Assembly: GCF_001500025.1 (NCBI RefSeq)
Contig: NZ_LQIW01000012.1
Location: 186,001 to 250,000 of the forward strand
Direction of reading: 5' to 3'
DNA from: Mycobacterium sp. IS-1590
Lineage (GTDB): Bacteria; Actinomycetota; Actinomycetes; Mycobacteriales; Mycobacteriaceae
DNA length: 64,000 bases
Below the pieces are notes generated by a model, which was not told where the DNA came from, did not search any database, and saw nothing but the letters and a program-made list of their open reading frames with translations. A program made the translations under genes and the position numbers. Positions 46,267 to 55,912 of this stretch are shown here, in pieces (position 1 is the first letter of the stretch; each line of letters opens with the position of its first letter).

Positions 46267-46290
46267 CAAAGGTAGGACACCAGACCTTTG
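46267..46290. promoter_or_regulatory. inverted repeat between glnA4 and permease genes
   Basis: CAAAGGT (46267-46273) and ACCTTTG (46284-46290) flank 10 nt in the divergent gap. TATTCT at 46297-46302 is a possible -10 for the permease. The site is a candidate operator for the GntR/FCD regulator encoded at the end of the same cluster. Confidence 0.5.
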
Positions 46291-46339
46291 CAAGTTTATT
46301 CTCCCTATGCCTGGTAACCGCAAGAAGGAGACCGAATCC

Positions 46340-47872
46340 GTGGCTGACGACAAGATGAAGAGCTCGGGTGGAGTCACCTACAGCCAAGCGGGCGAGGGCT
46401 ACTTCGAGAAGCGGCAGCTCAAACGCACCGCCGGCTTCTGGGGCCTGTGGGGAATCGGCGTCGCGGCGGTCATCTCCGGTGACTTTTCCGGCTGGAACTT
46501 CGGCATCGGCGCCGCCGGATGGGGCGGCTTGGCGATCGCCTCCGTCGTCATCGTGATCATGTACTTCGGCATGCTCTTCTCGATCGGGGAGATGTCGGCG
46601 GCCATGCCCCATACCGGCGGCGCCTACTCGTTCGCCCGCGCCGCGATGGGACCGTGGGGCGGCTTCGTCACCGGGTTCGCCGAGACCATCGAGTACGTGT
46701 TCACCACCGCGGTGATCGTCTACTTCTCGGCCTCCTACGCCAACGCGGTCACGACCGATCTGTTCAACCTCTCCCTGCCGATGTGGGTGTGGTGGATCAT
46801 CCTGTATGCGATCTTCGTCGGGCTGAACTCATGGGGCGCGGAGATCTCGTTCAAGTTCGCCCTTGTCGTCGCGATCATCTCGATCGGCATCCTGGTGTTG
46901 TTCGGCGTCCTGGCCATCGCCAACGGCGCGGTGGACTTCTCCAGGCTGTTCGACATCGCACCAGATCCGGCCGCGGCGGGTTCCTCGACGTTCCTGCCGT
47001 TCGGCTGGGTCGCGATTCTCTACGCGATGCCGTTCGCGATGTGGTTCTTCCTGGGCATCGAGGAACTTCCGCTGGCCGCCGAGGAGGCGCACGACCCGGC
47101 CCGCGACATTCCCCGCGCCGGCATCTGGGGGCTGCTCTCGCTGATCGGCTGCGGTGCGATCGTGTTCTTCCTCAACCCGGCGGTGACCGGGTCGCAGGCA
47201 CTGGGCAATTCGGACGAACCTCTGCTCGACGGCTTCCGCGCGTTCCTGCCCGCCAACCTCGCCGCGGTGCTCTCGGCGTTCGCGTTGATCGGGCTGCTGG
47301 CCAGCCTGCAGGGCATCATGTACGCCTACGGCCGCAACATGTACTCGCTGAGCCGGGCCGGCTACTACCCGAAAACGTTGTCGCTGACCGGATCCCGGCA
47401 GACGCCGTACGTCGCGCTGCTGGCGGGCGCGGTCATCGGATTCGTGGCGCTGCTCATCGTCAACTACAACGAGGGCGCCGGAGCGGTGGTCCTCAACATC
47501 GCGGTGTGGGGTGCGGTGCTGGCGTACGGGTTGCAGATGGTCTCTTTCATCCTGCTGCGTCGCAAGTTTCCCAACGCGCGACGACCATGGGTGAGCCCGA
47601 CCGGCAACTGGGGTGCGGTCGTCGCGCTGGTCATCGCGGCGGTGACATTCGTCGGCGTGCTCGTCAACCCGGACTACCGGCCGGCGGTCATCGCGATCGT
47701 CATCTTCTACGTCCTGGGACTGCTGGTGTTCGGCTTCTACGGCAGGCACCGCCTGGTGCTGTCGCCCGAGGAGGAGTACGCCGTCACCGGGGGTCTGCAC
47801 GGTTACGACCCCGGCGCCGAAGGGCTCGGCGGCACCATCGAGGACGAGATCCTCAAGGGCCACACCGAGTGA
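46340..47872 (+). CDS. APC family amino acid/ethanolamine permease
   Basis: A 510-aa permease with about 12 transmembrane helices. FWGLWGIGVAAVISGDFSGWNFG begins helix 1 and resembles the ethanolamine permease (Eat) branch of the APC family. SIGEMSAAMPHTGGAYSFARAAMGPWGG is the conserved helix 2-3 region. The GTG at 46340 has AAGGAG 9 nt upstream; an ATG 11 codons earlier has no ribosome binding site. The gene is divergent from glnA4, suggesting it imports the amine that GlnA4 glutamylates. Ethanolamine is the best guess. Confidence 0.85.
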   Translation: MADDKMKSSGGVTYSQAGEGYFEKRQLKRTAGFWGLWGIGVAAVISGDFSGWNFGIGAAGWGGLAIASVVIVIMYFGMLFSIGEMSAAMPHTGGAYSFARAAMGPWGGFVTGFAETIEYVFTTAVIVYFSASYANAVTTDLFNLSLPMWVWWIILYAIFVGLNSWGAEISFKFALVVAIISIGILVLFGVLAIANGAVDFSRLFDIAPDPAAAGSSTFLPFGWVAILYAMPFAMWFFLGIEELPLAAEEAHDPARDIPRAGIWGLLSLIGCGAIVFFLNPAVTGSQALGNSDEPLLDGFRAFLPANLAAVLSAFALIGLLASLQGIMYAYGRNMYSLSRAGYYPKTLSLTGSRQTPYVALLAGAVIGFVALLIVNYNEGAGAVVLNIAVWGAVLAYGLQMVSFILLRRKFPNARRPWVSPTGNWGAVVALVIAAVTFVGVLVNPDYRPAVIAIVIFYVLGLLVFGFYGRHRLVLSPEEEYAVTGGLHGYDPGAEGLGGTIEDEILKGHTE

Positions 47873-47991
47873 GCCGCCGGCGCGCCGGAGATTGCCCGTA
47901 CGGTGACCGGCGATGCGACTTTTGCTGGTCCGACCAGCGCTGACTAGACCCACGTCACACCCGTAACAGGTTTCGCTGCCGTCAACAAGGG

Positions 47992-47997
47992 TAATGT
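47992..47997 (+). promoter_or_regulatory. leaderless -10 box (TAATGT) of NAGGN operon
   Basis: TAATGT ends 7 nt before the GTG at 48005. No ribosome binding site is placed usefully, so the first gene is probably leaderless. Confidence 0.5.
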
Positions 47998-48004
47998 CGA
48001 GGGC

Positions 48005-49810
48005 GTGTGTGGAGCCACCGGCGAGGTGCGTCTCGACGGCCGGGTACCGGATGTAGCAGCTGTCTCGGCGATGGCCGAGGCGATGACACCCAGGGGTCCC
48101 GACTCGGCAGGCGCGTGGTCACAGGGCAGGGTCGCGCTCGGTCACCGTCGCCTCAAAATCATCGATCTGACCGAAGCGGGCGGCCAGCCCATGCTCGACT
48201 CCGAGCTGGGGTTGGCGATCGCGTGGAACGGCTGCATCTACAACTACAAACAGTTGCGCCGCGAGCTCAGCGAGCAGGGGTATCGGTTCTTCTCGCACAG
48301 TGACACCGAGGTGCTCCTCAAGGCGTATCACCACTGGGGCGACCGGTTCGTCGACCATCTCTACGGCATGTTCGCGTTCGCGATCGTCGAGCGCGACAGC
48401 GGTCGGGTGCTGCTCGGCCGCGACCGGCTCGGCATCAAACCGCTGTACATCAGCGAGAATTCCAACCGCATCCGGTTCGCCTCGTCGCTGCCCGCCCTGC
48501 TCGCCGGTGGCGACATCGACACCCGCATCGATCCGATCGCGCTGCACCACTACATGACGTTCCACTCGGTGGTGCCCGCGCCGCGCACCATCCTGCGCGG
48601 GGTCGCCAAGGTGCCGCCGGCCTCGCTCATCGCAATCGAGCCCGACGGCCGCCGCACGACCACGACGTACTGGGAACCCGACTTCACCCGCCACGCCGAC
48701 CGCGCCGACTGGTCCGAACGGGACTGGGAGAACGCGGTTCTCGACACGTTGCGCGTTGCCGTCGAGCGGCGCCTCGTCGCCGACGTCCCGGTGGGCTGCC
48801 TGCTCTCCGGCGGCGTCGACTCCAGCCTGATCGTGGGCCTGCTCGCCGAGGCGGGCCAACACGGGCTCAAGACGTTCTCGATCGGCTTCGAATCGGTCGG
48901 CGGTGTGGCCGGTGACGAATTCAAGTACTCCGACATCATCGCCGAGCGCTTCGGCACCGACCATCACCAGATCCGCATCGGCACCGACCGCATGCTGCCC
49001 GCGCTCGACGGCGCGATCGGCGCCATGAGCGAGCCGATGGTCAGCCACGACTGCGTCGCCTTCTATCTGCTCAGCCAGGAGGTGGCCAAACACGTCAAGG
49101 TGGTGCAGTCCGGTCAGGGCGCCGACGAGGTGTTCGCCGGATACCACTGGTATCCCCCGCTGGGCGGTCCGGATGCGGCCACGCTCGACGGAGCGGTGGC
49201 CAGCTACCGCAAGGCGTTCTTCGACCGTGACCGCGCGGGCTACGACGCATTGGTGACACCGGCGTTCGCCGTCGACGGCGACCCCAGCCTGGATTTCGTC
49301 ACCGAGCACTTCGCCCGGGCGGGCGCCGAGACCGGCATCGACCGCGGTCTGCGACTCGACACCACGGTCATGCTCGTCGACGACCCGGTCAAGCGCGTCG
49401 ACAACATGACCATGGCGTGGGGCCTGGAGGGCCGCGTACCGTTCCTCGACCACGAACTCGTCGAGCTCGCGGCGACCTGCCCACCCGAGCTGAAGATCGC
49501 CCACGAAGGCAAGGGAGTGCTGAAACAGGCGGCACGCCAGGTGATTCCGTCCGACGTCATCGACCGGCCGAAGGGCTACTTCCCGGTGCCTGCGCTCACC
49601 CATCTCGAGGGTCCGTATCTGGACATGGTGCGCGACGCGTTGTATGCGCCAGCCGCCAAGGAACGCGATCTGTTCCGGCCCGCTGCGATCGACCGGTTGC
49701 TCGCCGATCCGAACGGACGCCTGACGCCACTGCGCGGCAACGAACTGTGGCAACTGGCACTGCTCGAATTGTGGTTGCAGCGACACGGCATCACGGGGCC
49801 CGCGGCATGA
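48005..49810 (+). CDS. asnO: N-acetylglutaminylglutamine amidotransferase (asparagine synthase-like)
   Basis: A 601-aa protein. The N-terminal glutaminase starts with the nucleophile Cys2 (after the GTG), with NGCIYNY and FSHSDTEVLL. The C-terminal ATP-dependent domain has SGGVDSS near 268-274. It converts N-acetylglutaminylglutamine to the amide, the last step of the NAGGN osmolyte route known from Sinorhizobium and Pseudomonas. The assignment is based on its stop overlapping the start of an Ngg-type gene (ATGA), a pairing specific for this pathway. A simple asparagine synthetase is less likely. Confidence 0.87.
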   Translation: MCGATGEVRLDGRVPDVAAVSAMAEAMTPRGPDSAGAWSQGRVALGHRRLKIIDLTEAGGQPMLDSELGLAIAWNGCIYNYKQLRRELSEQGYRFFSHSDTEVLLKAYHHWGDRFVDHLYGMFAFAIVERDSGRVLLGRDRLGIKPLYISENSNRIRFASSLPALLAGGDIDTRIDPIALHHYMTFHSVVPAPRTILRGVAKVPPASLIAIEPDGRRTTTTYWEPDFTRHADRADWSERDWENAVLDTLRVAVERRLVADVPVGCLLSGGVDSSLIVGLLAEAGQHGLKTFSIGFESVGGVAGDEFKYSDIIAERFGTDHHQIRIGTDRMLPALDGAIGAMSEPMVSHDCVAFYLLSQEVAKHVKVVQSGQGADEVFAGYHWYPPLGGPDAATLDGAVASYRKAFFDRDRAGYDALVTPAFAVDGDPSLDFVTEHFARAGAETGIDRGLRLDTTVMLVDDPVKRVDNMTMAWGLEGRVPFLDHELVELAATCPPELKIAHEGKGVLKQAARQVIPSDVIDRPKGYFPVPALTHLEGPYLDMVRDALYAPAAKERDLFRPAAIDRLLADPNGRLTPLRGNELWQLALLELWLQRHGITGPAA

Positions 49811-51576
49811 CGGCGCTGGGACCCGACGCAGAGCAGACCGAAGCGATCACCCTCGGCCTGCACGACGCGTCACCGCAGCATCTCGTCGACGCGATGGCCG
49901 ACGACGTCGTCATCGAGATGGGTTGGGGGCGACTGATTTTCGGTCAGACCTTCGCCGACCCGGCCAAGCTGGCAGAAGTGCTGCGGCATGAGGGACACGG
50001 CAGGCGCGACATCTGCATCTACGCCCGCGAACCCCACGTCCTGGTGTCGATGGCGCCCGCCGAACTGTTCATCGACCCCAGCCACACCTACCGGCTCCGG
50101 TTCACCGAGGACCCCGACCCCGGCAAGACGCCGACCGGGTTCTCGGTGCGCTCCCTGCAGAGCGCCGACGACGCCGACGAAATGAACCGCGTGTACGTGC
50201 GCTGCGGCATGGTGCCCGCGCCCGTCGACGTGCTGTGGAACAACCACCAGACCCAGGACGCCCTCGACTACCTGGTCGCGGTGCGTGACGACGACGGCTC
50301 CGTACTGGGCACCGTGACCGGCGTCGACCACAAACGGCTGTTCTCCGATCCGGAGAACGGTTCGAGCCTGTGGACGCTGGCCGTCGACCCGACGACGAGC
50401 CTGCCCGGCGTCGGCGCCGCGCTCACGCGGGCGCTGGCCGCGATCTACCGCGAACGTGGCCGCGCCTACATGGATCTGTCGGTCAGCCACGACAACGCCG
50501 CGGCGATCTCGCTCTACGAGAAGCTCGGTTTCGAGCGGGTGCCGGTGATGGCGGTCAAGCGCAAGAACGCGATCAACGAACCGCTGTTCACGCATCCACC
50601 CGAAACCGTGGAAGACCTCAACCCGTACGCGCGGATCATCGCCGACGAGGCCATGCGCCGCGGCATCTGGGTCGAGGTGCTCGACGCCGAGGCCGGCGAG
50701 ATGCGCCTGTCGCACGGCGGCCGCACCGTCATCACCCGGGAATCCTTGTCGGAGTTCACCTCCGCGGTCGCGATGGCGCGCTGCGACGACAAGCGGCTCA
50801 CCAGGCGGCTGGTGGCCGAGGCCGGCATCGCGGTGCCCAAGGGCAGACTGGCGACCTTCGACGAGAGGGACCACGAGTTCCTCGCCGAGGTCGGTGACGT
50901 CGTGGTCAAGCCCACCCGCGGCGAGCAGGGCAAGGGCATCACCGTCGGCGTCAGCAGCGCCGATGATCTGGACGCCGCGCTGGCCCGCGCCCGGGAGGAA
51001 CACCCGCACGTGCTCATCGAGCAGCGCGCTGAGGGTGACGACCTTCGGCTGGTGGTGATCGACGGCAAGGTGGTGGCCGCGGCGCTGCGCAAACCCGCCG
51101 AGGTCGTCGGGACCGGGCACCACACCATTCGCGAGCTGATCGAGGCGCAGAGCCGGCGGCGGGCGGCGGCCACCGGCGGTGAATCGCGCATCCCGATCGA
51201 CGCGGTCACCGAGTCGACGGTCACCGAGGCGGGTTGGTCATTCGACGATGTGCTGCCCGAGGGTGAGCGGCTGCGGGTGCGGCGCACCGCGAACCTGCAC
51301 CAGGGCGGCACCATTCACGACGTGACCGCCAAGGTCCACCCGCATTTGTGTGACGTCGCGGTCAGGGCCGCCCACGCGATCGGCATCCCCGTCACCGGAA
51401 TCGACCTGCTGGTGCCCGACGTCACCGAGCCGGAGTACGTCTTCATCGAGGCCAACGAGCGTCCCGGGCTGGCCAATCACGAACCACAGCCCACCGCAAA
51501 GGCTTTCGTCGACTTCCTGTTCCCGGGCAGCCCGGCACTGCCGCAGGCGTGGACGCCCGAGGAGTCGCCGGCCTGA
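49807..51576 (+). CDS. ngg: N-acetylglutaminylglutamine synthetase
   Basis: A 589-aa fusion. A GNAT acetyltransferase domain occupies about residues 120-260 (VDPTTSLPGVGAALTRAL and YEKLGFERVPVMAVKRK). An ATP-grasp ligase occupies about 290-589 (DVVVKPTRGEQGKGI, EQRAEGDDLRLVVIDGKVVAA, and a C-terminal VFIEANERPGLANHE). It acetylates glutamine and joins it to a second glutamine. This domain pair is diagnostic of the NAGGN synthetase. The ATG overlaps the asnO stop. The gene ends 1 bp before the convergent gene. Confidence 0.9.
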   Translation: MTALGPDAEQTEAITLGLHDASPQHLVDAMADDVVIEMGWGRLIFGQTFADPAKLAEVLRHEGHGRRDICIYAREPHVLVSMAPAELFIDPSHTYRLRFTEDPDPGKTPTGFSVRSLQSADDADEMNRVYVRCGMVPAPVDVLWNNHQTQDALDYLVAVRDDDGSVLGTVTGVDHKRLFSDPENGSSLWTLAVDPTTSLPGVGAALTRALAAIYRERGRAYMDLSVSHDNAAAISLYEKLGFERVPVMAVKRKNAINEPLFTHPPETVEDLNPYARIIADEAMRRGIWVEVLDAEAGEMRLSHGGRTVITRESLSEFTSAVAMARCDDKRLTRRLVAEAGIAVPKGRLATFDERDHEFLAEVGDVVVKPTRGEQGKGITVGVSSADDLDAALARAREEHPHVLIEQRAEGDDLRLVVIDGKVVAAALRKPAEVVGTGHHTIRELIEAQSRRRAAATGGESRIPIDAVTESTVTEAGWSFDDVLPEGERLRVRRTANLHQGGTIHDVTAKVHPHLCDVAVRAAHAIGIPVTGIDLLVPDVTEPEYVFIEANERPGLANHEPQPTAKAFVDFLFPGSPALPQAWTPEESPA

Positions 51577-51577
51577 T

Positions 51578-52141
51578 TCACCAGGTGCTGGTGCGCATCA
51601 CGATCTCGGCGGCCAGCTGCGCCGTGGACTCGGCGGCGTTACGCCTGCCGAGCAGGTCGACCATCCGGTAGTCGCCGTACACGTAGCGCTGGCTGGCCTT
51701 GGCGACCGCGCGTGCCGCGGGGGTGCTGACCAGTGCCGTGGTGTTCATCTCCACCGGCGGACAGTGCTCGTCGCGGATCACGCCCGCGGCGTCGGCGACG
51801 CGCGGATGGCCGCGGTCGATGACGACGAGGCCGATGAACCGGTCGAGCCGGGTCGCGGCCAGTTCCCACGCGAGCTCCCCACCGACGCGGTCCCCCACCA
51901 ACAGCGCCCATTTCACGTCCAAGGCGTCGAGGATGGAGATGACCGACTTCGCGGTCAGGCGGGGATCAGGAGGCACGACGACGGTCCGCAGGGACGCGGT
52001 GTGCAACCGTTGGCATACGGCGTCATAGGCCGCGGCCGGTTGATGGCCCGCCCCGAGCACCACCACGACCGACCCCTTGTCGGGACCGGCGACGTCGACG
52101 GGCACGTTGAATCCCTCGACCGTGACCGTGGTGGATGGCAT
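51578..52141 (-). CDS. alpha/beta hydrolase-fold protein lacking the catalytic serine
   Basis: A 187-aa protein with the start of an alpha/beta hydrolase core: VVVVLGAGHQPAAAYDAV, then LDALDVKWALLVGDRVGGELAWELAA. The nucleophile elbow reads G83-D84-R85-V86-G87 where a GxSxG serine should be. LVVIDRGHPRVADAAG follows the next strand. The fold seems short, lacking the last strands and the His. It is probably not a serine hydrolase, and a binding or regulatory role is possible. It is convergent with ngg with a 1-bp gap. Confidence 0.7.
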   Translation of the reverse strand: MPSTTVTVEGFNVPVDVAGPDKGSVVVVLGAGHQPAAAYDAVCQRLHTASLRTVVVPPDPRLTAKSVISILDALDVKWALLVGDRVGGELAWELAATRLDRFIGLVVIDRGHPRVADAAGVIRDEHCPPVEMNTTALVSTPAARAVAKASQRYVYGDYRMVDLLGRRNAAESTAQLAAEIVMRTSTW

Positions 52142-52203
52142 TGGGCCACGCTACAGCGGTCGACGGGGCGACGCGGTCGTTTCGCCGGGAGTGAACGGGC
52201 GGT

Positions 52204-52869
52204 TCAGAGCGCAGCCACGCGCTCGGCCTGTTGGGCCGCGATGTCCAGAAAGGTCTGCGGCAGCGTGGCTTTGACCGGAATCGTCGGATTCGGGGTCGGG
52301 AACGCGACACCGTACACCGCCATGGTCCCGATGTTCTCGAAGGTGAAGTAGACGCTGTTGTCCACCCCGCCGAGTTGCATGGTCTGCTCGTAGACGAGCG
52401 AGTCGGCGCGAGGTGGATCCATCCTGGTCGTCGTCATCGGGATGCCCGGCGAGTACTCATCGAAAAACGTCTCGAAGTGCGAGCACCGCTCGGCCGTGAC
52501 CGCGAGCTTGTCGAGATCCAGACGCCATGTCAGCACGGTCAGCACCATGCGGGCGCCGTCGTATCCCACGACGTACTCCGCCGCGCTGCCCGGGCCGCGC
52601 TCCCCCGACTCGGCGATCACCCGGGTGAGTCCCTCCGAACAGCCCGCCGGGCGGGACAGCATCGCCGGTGGGGCACCTGCTCCGTCGCCACCCTGGCCGG
52701 GCTCGCGGACGACGCGGTCGAACTGCACCCCGGCCGGGAAGTCGGCCGCGGTGAGCAGCGCTCGGTCCAGGCGGGCGCCGGGCCAGGTCGGCGAGCCCTC
52801 GATCGAGTGTGCGCAACCGGTCAAGATCAGCACGGTCAGCACGGCCGCCGCCGCGAGTCGTCGGATCAT
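52204..52869 (-). CDS. DUF5642-type lipoprotein
   Basis: A 221-aa exported protein. Lipobox LTGC with Cys19 follows a 15-residue hydrophobic stretch, so it should be a membrane-anchored lipoprotein. The mature part contains [14 protein letters not shown], a Cys in [12 protein letters not shown] and another in [10 protein letters not shown]. It ends [11 protein letters not shown] and [16 protein letters not shown]. These features suggest the sensor-like PknH/LppX-style fold seen in mycobacterial DUF5642 proteins. Ligand unknown. The start overlaps the cobQ stop (ATGA). Confidence 0.78.
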   Translation of the reverse strand: MIRRLAAAAVLTVLILTGCAHSIEGSPTWPGARLDRALLTAADFPAGVQFDRVVREPGQGGDGAGAPPAMLSRPAGCSEGLTRVIAESGERGPGSAAEYVVGYDGARMVLTVLTWRLDLDKLAVTAERCSHFETFFDEYSPGIPMTTTRMDPPRADSLVYEQTMQLGGVDNSVYFTFENIGTMAVYGVAFPTPNPTIPVKATLPQTFLDIAAQQAERVAAL

Positions 52870-54404
52870 CGTCGCAGTCCCGTCACGATGTCGGGCCGGG
52901 CCGGGGCGCCGTCCTCCAGCAGAGTCAGCACCGCGTCCACATCGAGGTGGCTGGTCAGCAGGTCGGCCATCAGATCCAGTTGCGCGTCCCGCCGGGCACT
53001 GACATCGACATCGTCGGCCACGACGAACCCGTCACGGCCGGCGGCCTGCGCGACCTCGACCAGCCACGAGCGGCGCACGTCGTCGTTGTCGAGCACCCCG
53101 TGCCAGTGGGTGCCGTACACCGCCCCGCGCCGCAGGCCGACGCGAAGCCACTGCTCCTCGGTCGAACGGACGAGTTGACCGTGGTGAATCTCGTAGCCGG
53201 ACAACGGTTCTTGGTGACGGCGCAGGGTTTTCTCGGGCGCGAAGACGACGTCGGCGTCCAGCAGATGCAGGCCCGGCACGACACCGGCGCCGGACTCGAC
53301 CGGATCGTCGATGCGCGCGCACAGCATCTGGAAGCCGCCGCACACCCCCAGCACGGGCAGGCCGCGGGCGGCGTGTGTGCTCAGCGCGTCGGCAAGTCCG
53401 CTGCGGCGCAGCCAATCCAGGTCGGCGACGGTGGCCTTGCTGCCGGGCACGACGACGACGTCGGCGTCGACGAGATCGGCGGGTTCGCTCACCCAGCGCA
53501 CGAGCACGCCCGGTTCGCACGCGAGGGCCTCGACGTCCGTCGAGTTGGAGATGCGCGGCAGCCGGATGGCTGCCACCCGCAGCCACTGCCCACCGCGCGG
53601 GGGTTGCGGCTCGCCGACCACCCGGCGGGCCACCACTGAGACGGAGTCCTCGGTGTCGAGCCACAACCCGTCGGCATACGGGATGACGCCGAAGGTCGGC
53701 CGCCCGGTCAGCTCCTCGAGTTGCGCCAGGCCGGGTGCGAGCAACGACGGGTCACCGCGGAACTTGTTGACCACGAATCCGGCGATCAACCGCTGGTCCT
53801 CGGGGTCGAGCACCGCGACGGTGCCGAACAGGTGCGCGAGCACGCCGCCGCGGTCGATGTCGCCGACGACGATCACGGGCAGATCTGCCGCGCGGGCCAA
53901 CCCCATGTTCGCCAGATCGGTTGCCCGCAGGTTGATCTCGGCAGGGGAACCGGCACCCTCGCAGATGACCGCGTCGAACTCCGAACGCAGATGCTCGAGT
54001 TCGCCTGCGACCACAGTGCTCAGGCGCTCACGGTGGTGGATGTAGTCGCGCGCGCTGACGGTGTCGACCACCTGACCGCGCACCACCAGCTGCGATGTGC
54101 GGTCGCTGCCGGGTTTGAGCAGGATCGGGTTGAACCGCGTGTGCGGCGCCAGACCGGCGGCGCGGGCCTGCATCGCCTGGGCGCGGCCGATCTCTCCGCC
54201 GTCGGCGGTGACCGCGGAGTTGTTCGACATGTTCTGCGCCTTGAACGGAGCGACCCGAATACCCTTGCGCGCCAACAGCCGGCACAGCCCGGCCACCACC
54301 ATCGACTTACCGGCGTCCGAGGTGGTGCCGGCCACCAGAAGCGCGCCGGCCACCGGTTGTGAATCAGGCGACGGGATTCCGTGTCTGGGCGTCGTCGGAT
54401 TCAC
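52866..54404 (-). CDS. cobQ: cobyric acid synthase
   Basis: A CobQ/CbiP amidotransferase of about 512 aa. P-loop-like [11 protein letters not shown] followed by [28 protein letters not shown] CobQ signature near the start. The class I glutaminase domain has [10 protein letters not shown] and a C-terminal [11 protein letters not shown]. It amidates the b, d, e and g side chains of adenosylcobyrinate diamide. The GTG at 54404 has AGGG 9 nt upstream; a GTG at 54353 gives 495 aa, nearer the family mean, but lacks a ribosome binding site. It lies 11 bp after mapB. Confidence 0.92.
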   Translation of the reverse strand: MNPTTPRHGIPSPDSQPVAGALLVAGTTSDAGKSMVVAGLCRLLARKGIRVAPFKAQNMSNNSAVTADGGEIGRAQAMQARAAGLAPHTRFNPILLKPGSDRTSQLVVRGQVVDTVSARDYIHHRERLSTVVAGELEHLRSEFDAVICEGAGSPAEINLRATDLANMGLARAADLPVIVVGDIDRGGVLAHLFGTVAVLDPEDQRLIAGFVVNKFRGDPSLLAPGLAQLEELTGRPTFGVIPYADGLWLDTEDSVSVVARRVVGEPQPPRGGQWLRVAAIRLPRISNSTDVEALACEPGVLVRWVSEPADLVDADVVVVPGSKATVADLDWLRRSGLADALSTHAARGLPVLGVCGGFQMLCARIDDPVESGAGVVPGLHLLDADVVFAPEKTLRRHQEPLSGYEIHHGQLVRSTEEQWLRVGLRRGAVYGTHWHGVLDNDDVRRSWLVEVAQAAGRDGFVVADDVDVSARRDAQLDLMADLLTSHLDVDAVLTLLEDGAPARPDIVTGLRR

Positions 54405-54415
54405 AGTCCAGCGCC

Positions 54416-55276
54416 CTAGTCGGCGACTGTCAGGATCTCGGCGCCCTCGTCGGTGACCACCAGCGTGTGCTCGAACTGCGCGGTCCACTTCTTGTCGGTG
54501 GTCACGACGGTCCAACCGTCGTCCCAGATCTCATAGTCCAGGCCCCCGAGATTGATCATCGGTTCGATGGTGAACGTCATACCCGGTTCCAGCACCGTCT
54601 CCACGGCGGGCTGGTCGTAATGCAGGACCACGAGGCCGTTGTGGAACGTGGTGCCGATGCCGTGGCCGGTGAAGTCGCGAACCACGTTGTAGCCGAACCG
54701 GTTCGCGTAGGACTCGATGACCCTGCCGACGACGGACAGTTGGCGTCCGGGTTTGACCGCCTTGATCGCGCGCATGGTCGCTTCACGCGTCCGCTCGACG
54801 AGCAGGCGGTGTTCCTCGGAGACGTCGCCGGCCAGGAAGGTCGCGTTGGTGTCGCCGTGCACACCGTCGATGTAAGCGGTCACGTCGATGTTGACGATGT
54901 CGCCGTCCTCGATGACCGTCGAGTCGGGGATGCCGTGGCAGATGACCTCGTTGAGCGAGGTGCAGCAGGACTTCGGAAAACCCTTGTAGCCGAGCGTGGA
55001 CGGATAGGCGCCGTGATCGATCATGTACTCGTGGGCGATACGGTCCAGCTCATCGGTCGTGACGCCGGGCGCGACGGCTTTACCCGCCTCGGCCAGCGCC
55101 CGCGCCGCGATCCTGCCTGCGACGCGCATCTTCTCGATCACCTCGGGCGTCTGCACCCACGGCTCGCTGCCCTCGTCGACGGTCTGTTTCCAGGCATACT
55201 CCGGCCGCGGGATCGACGCGGGCACCGGCAGCGTCGATGAGACCACGCCGGGACGGAGGGCGGTACGAACGGGCAT
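54416..55276 (-). CDS. mapB: methionine aminopeptidase, type I
   Basis: A 286-aa enzyme that removes the N-terminal Met from new proteins. Metal ligands: Asp in [11 protein letters not shown] and GDTNATF, His in [10 protein letters not shown], Glu in FTIEPMI and Glu in AQFEHT. A 40-residue N-terminal extension with a Pro-rich part ([14 protein letters not shown]) is typical of the actinobacterial MapB form. The ATG at 55276 gives the mycobacterial length. Matches Rv2861c by order. Confidence 0.95.
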   Translation of the reverse strand: MPVRTALRPGVVSSTLPVPASIPRPEYAWKQTVDEGSEPWVQTPEVIEKMRVAGRIAARALAEAGKAVAPGVTTDELDRIAHEYMIDHGAYPSTLGYKGFPKSCCTSLNEVICHGIPDSTVIEDGDIVNIDVTAYIDGVHGDTNATFLAGDVSEEHRLLVERTREATMRAIKAVKPGRQLSVVGRVIESYANRFGYNVVRDFTGHGIGTTFHNGLVVLHYDQPAVETVLEPGMTFTIEPMINLGGLDYEIWDDGWTVVTTDKKWTAQFEHTLVVTDEGAEILTVAD

Positions 55277-55295
55277 GTCAACAGGGTAGACGAGG

Positions 55296-55880
55296 CTAAC
55301 GGCGGTCGAACGGGCTGAACCGCAGGGACCGGCGCGGCCCACGGATGTCCACCGAGCCGCAGACCACCTTGCCGGTCAGGATCACGTGCGGATTGCCCTC
55401 GGCCGGCGCGTCCCTGCGGTGGTCGCGGGCGCTGCCCACGTTGACCTCGACATCGTCGATGGATGCGCTGGCTCCGTCGGGAAGCCGCAGCTCGAGCCCG
55501 CCGAATTTCAGGTCGAGCTCGATGACGACCATCGGCCCGGCGAAGCGTGCCCGCGTCAGGTCAAGGTCCACCGAACCCATCCGCCGGTGCAGCGCCAGGC
55601 GGCTCGGCACCGTCCATTCGCCGTGCCGCTTGAGGGAGCCCAACACGCCACGCAGCTCGACGCGGTCGGCGGCGGAGGTGACGATCGCGCCCGGGCCGGG
55701 CAGGTCGCCCACCAGGGCGTCCAGGTCCGAGTGCAGGCGCGCCCGGGCCACCGCCGCCGAGCGCTCCTCGAACTCCTCGATGTCGATCAGGCCCAGCGCG
55801 ACGGCGTTGTGCAGTCGCCGCAGCGTGCCGTTGCGGTCGGCGTCGGAGACGCGCATGGCGTCGTGGTTGATCTCGGTCAT
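55296..55880 (-). CDS. DUF1707 domain protein
   Basis: A 194-aa protein. The DUF1707 SHOCT-like motif lies at about 8-60 ([32 protein letters not shown]). A beta-rich region follows with [13 protein letters not shown] and [33 protein letters not shown], similar to LiaF/toastrack repeats. These proteins are often associated with membranes or stress signalling, but function is unknown. The ATG at 55880 has GGAA in front; a GTG four codons upstream is possible. It stands between mapB and the penicillin-binding gene on the same strand. Confidence 0.82.
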   Translation of the reverse strand: MTEINHDAMRVSDADRNGTLRRLHNAVALGLIDIEEFEERSAAVARARLHSDLDALVGDLPGPGAIVTSAADRVELRGVLGSLKRHGEWTVPSRLALHRRMGSVDLDLTRARFAGPMVVIELDLKFGGLELRLPDGASASIDDVEVNVGSARDHRRDAPAEGNPHVILTGKVVCGSVDIRGPRRSLRFSPFDRR

Positions 55881-55912
55881 CGCACGTTCCACGGTACGGC
55901 GACCAGACCCGA

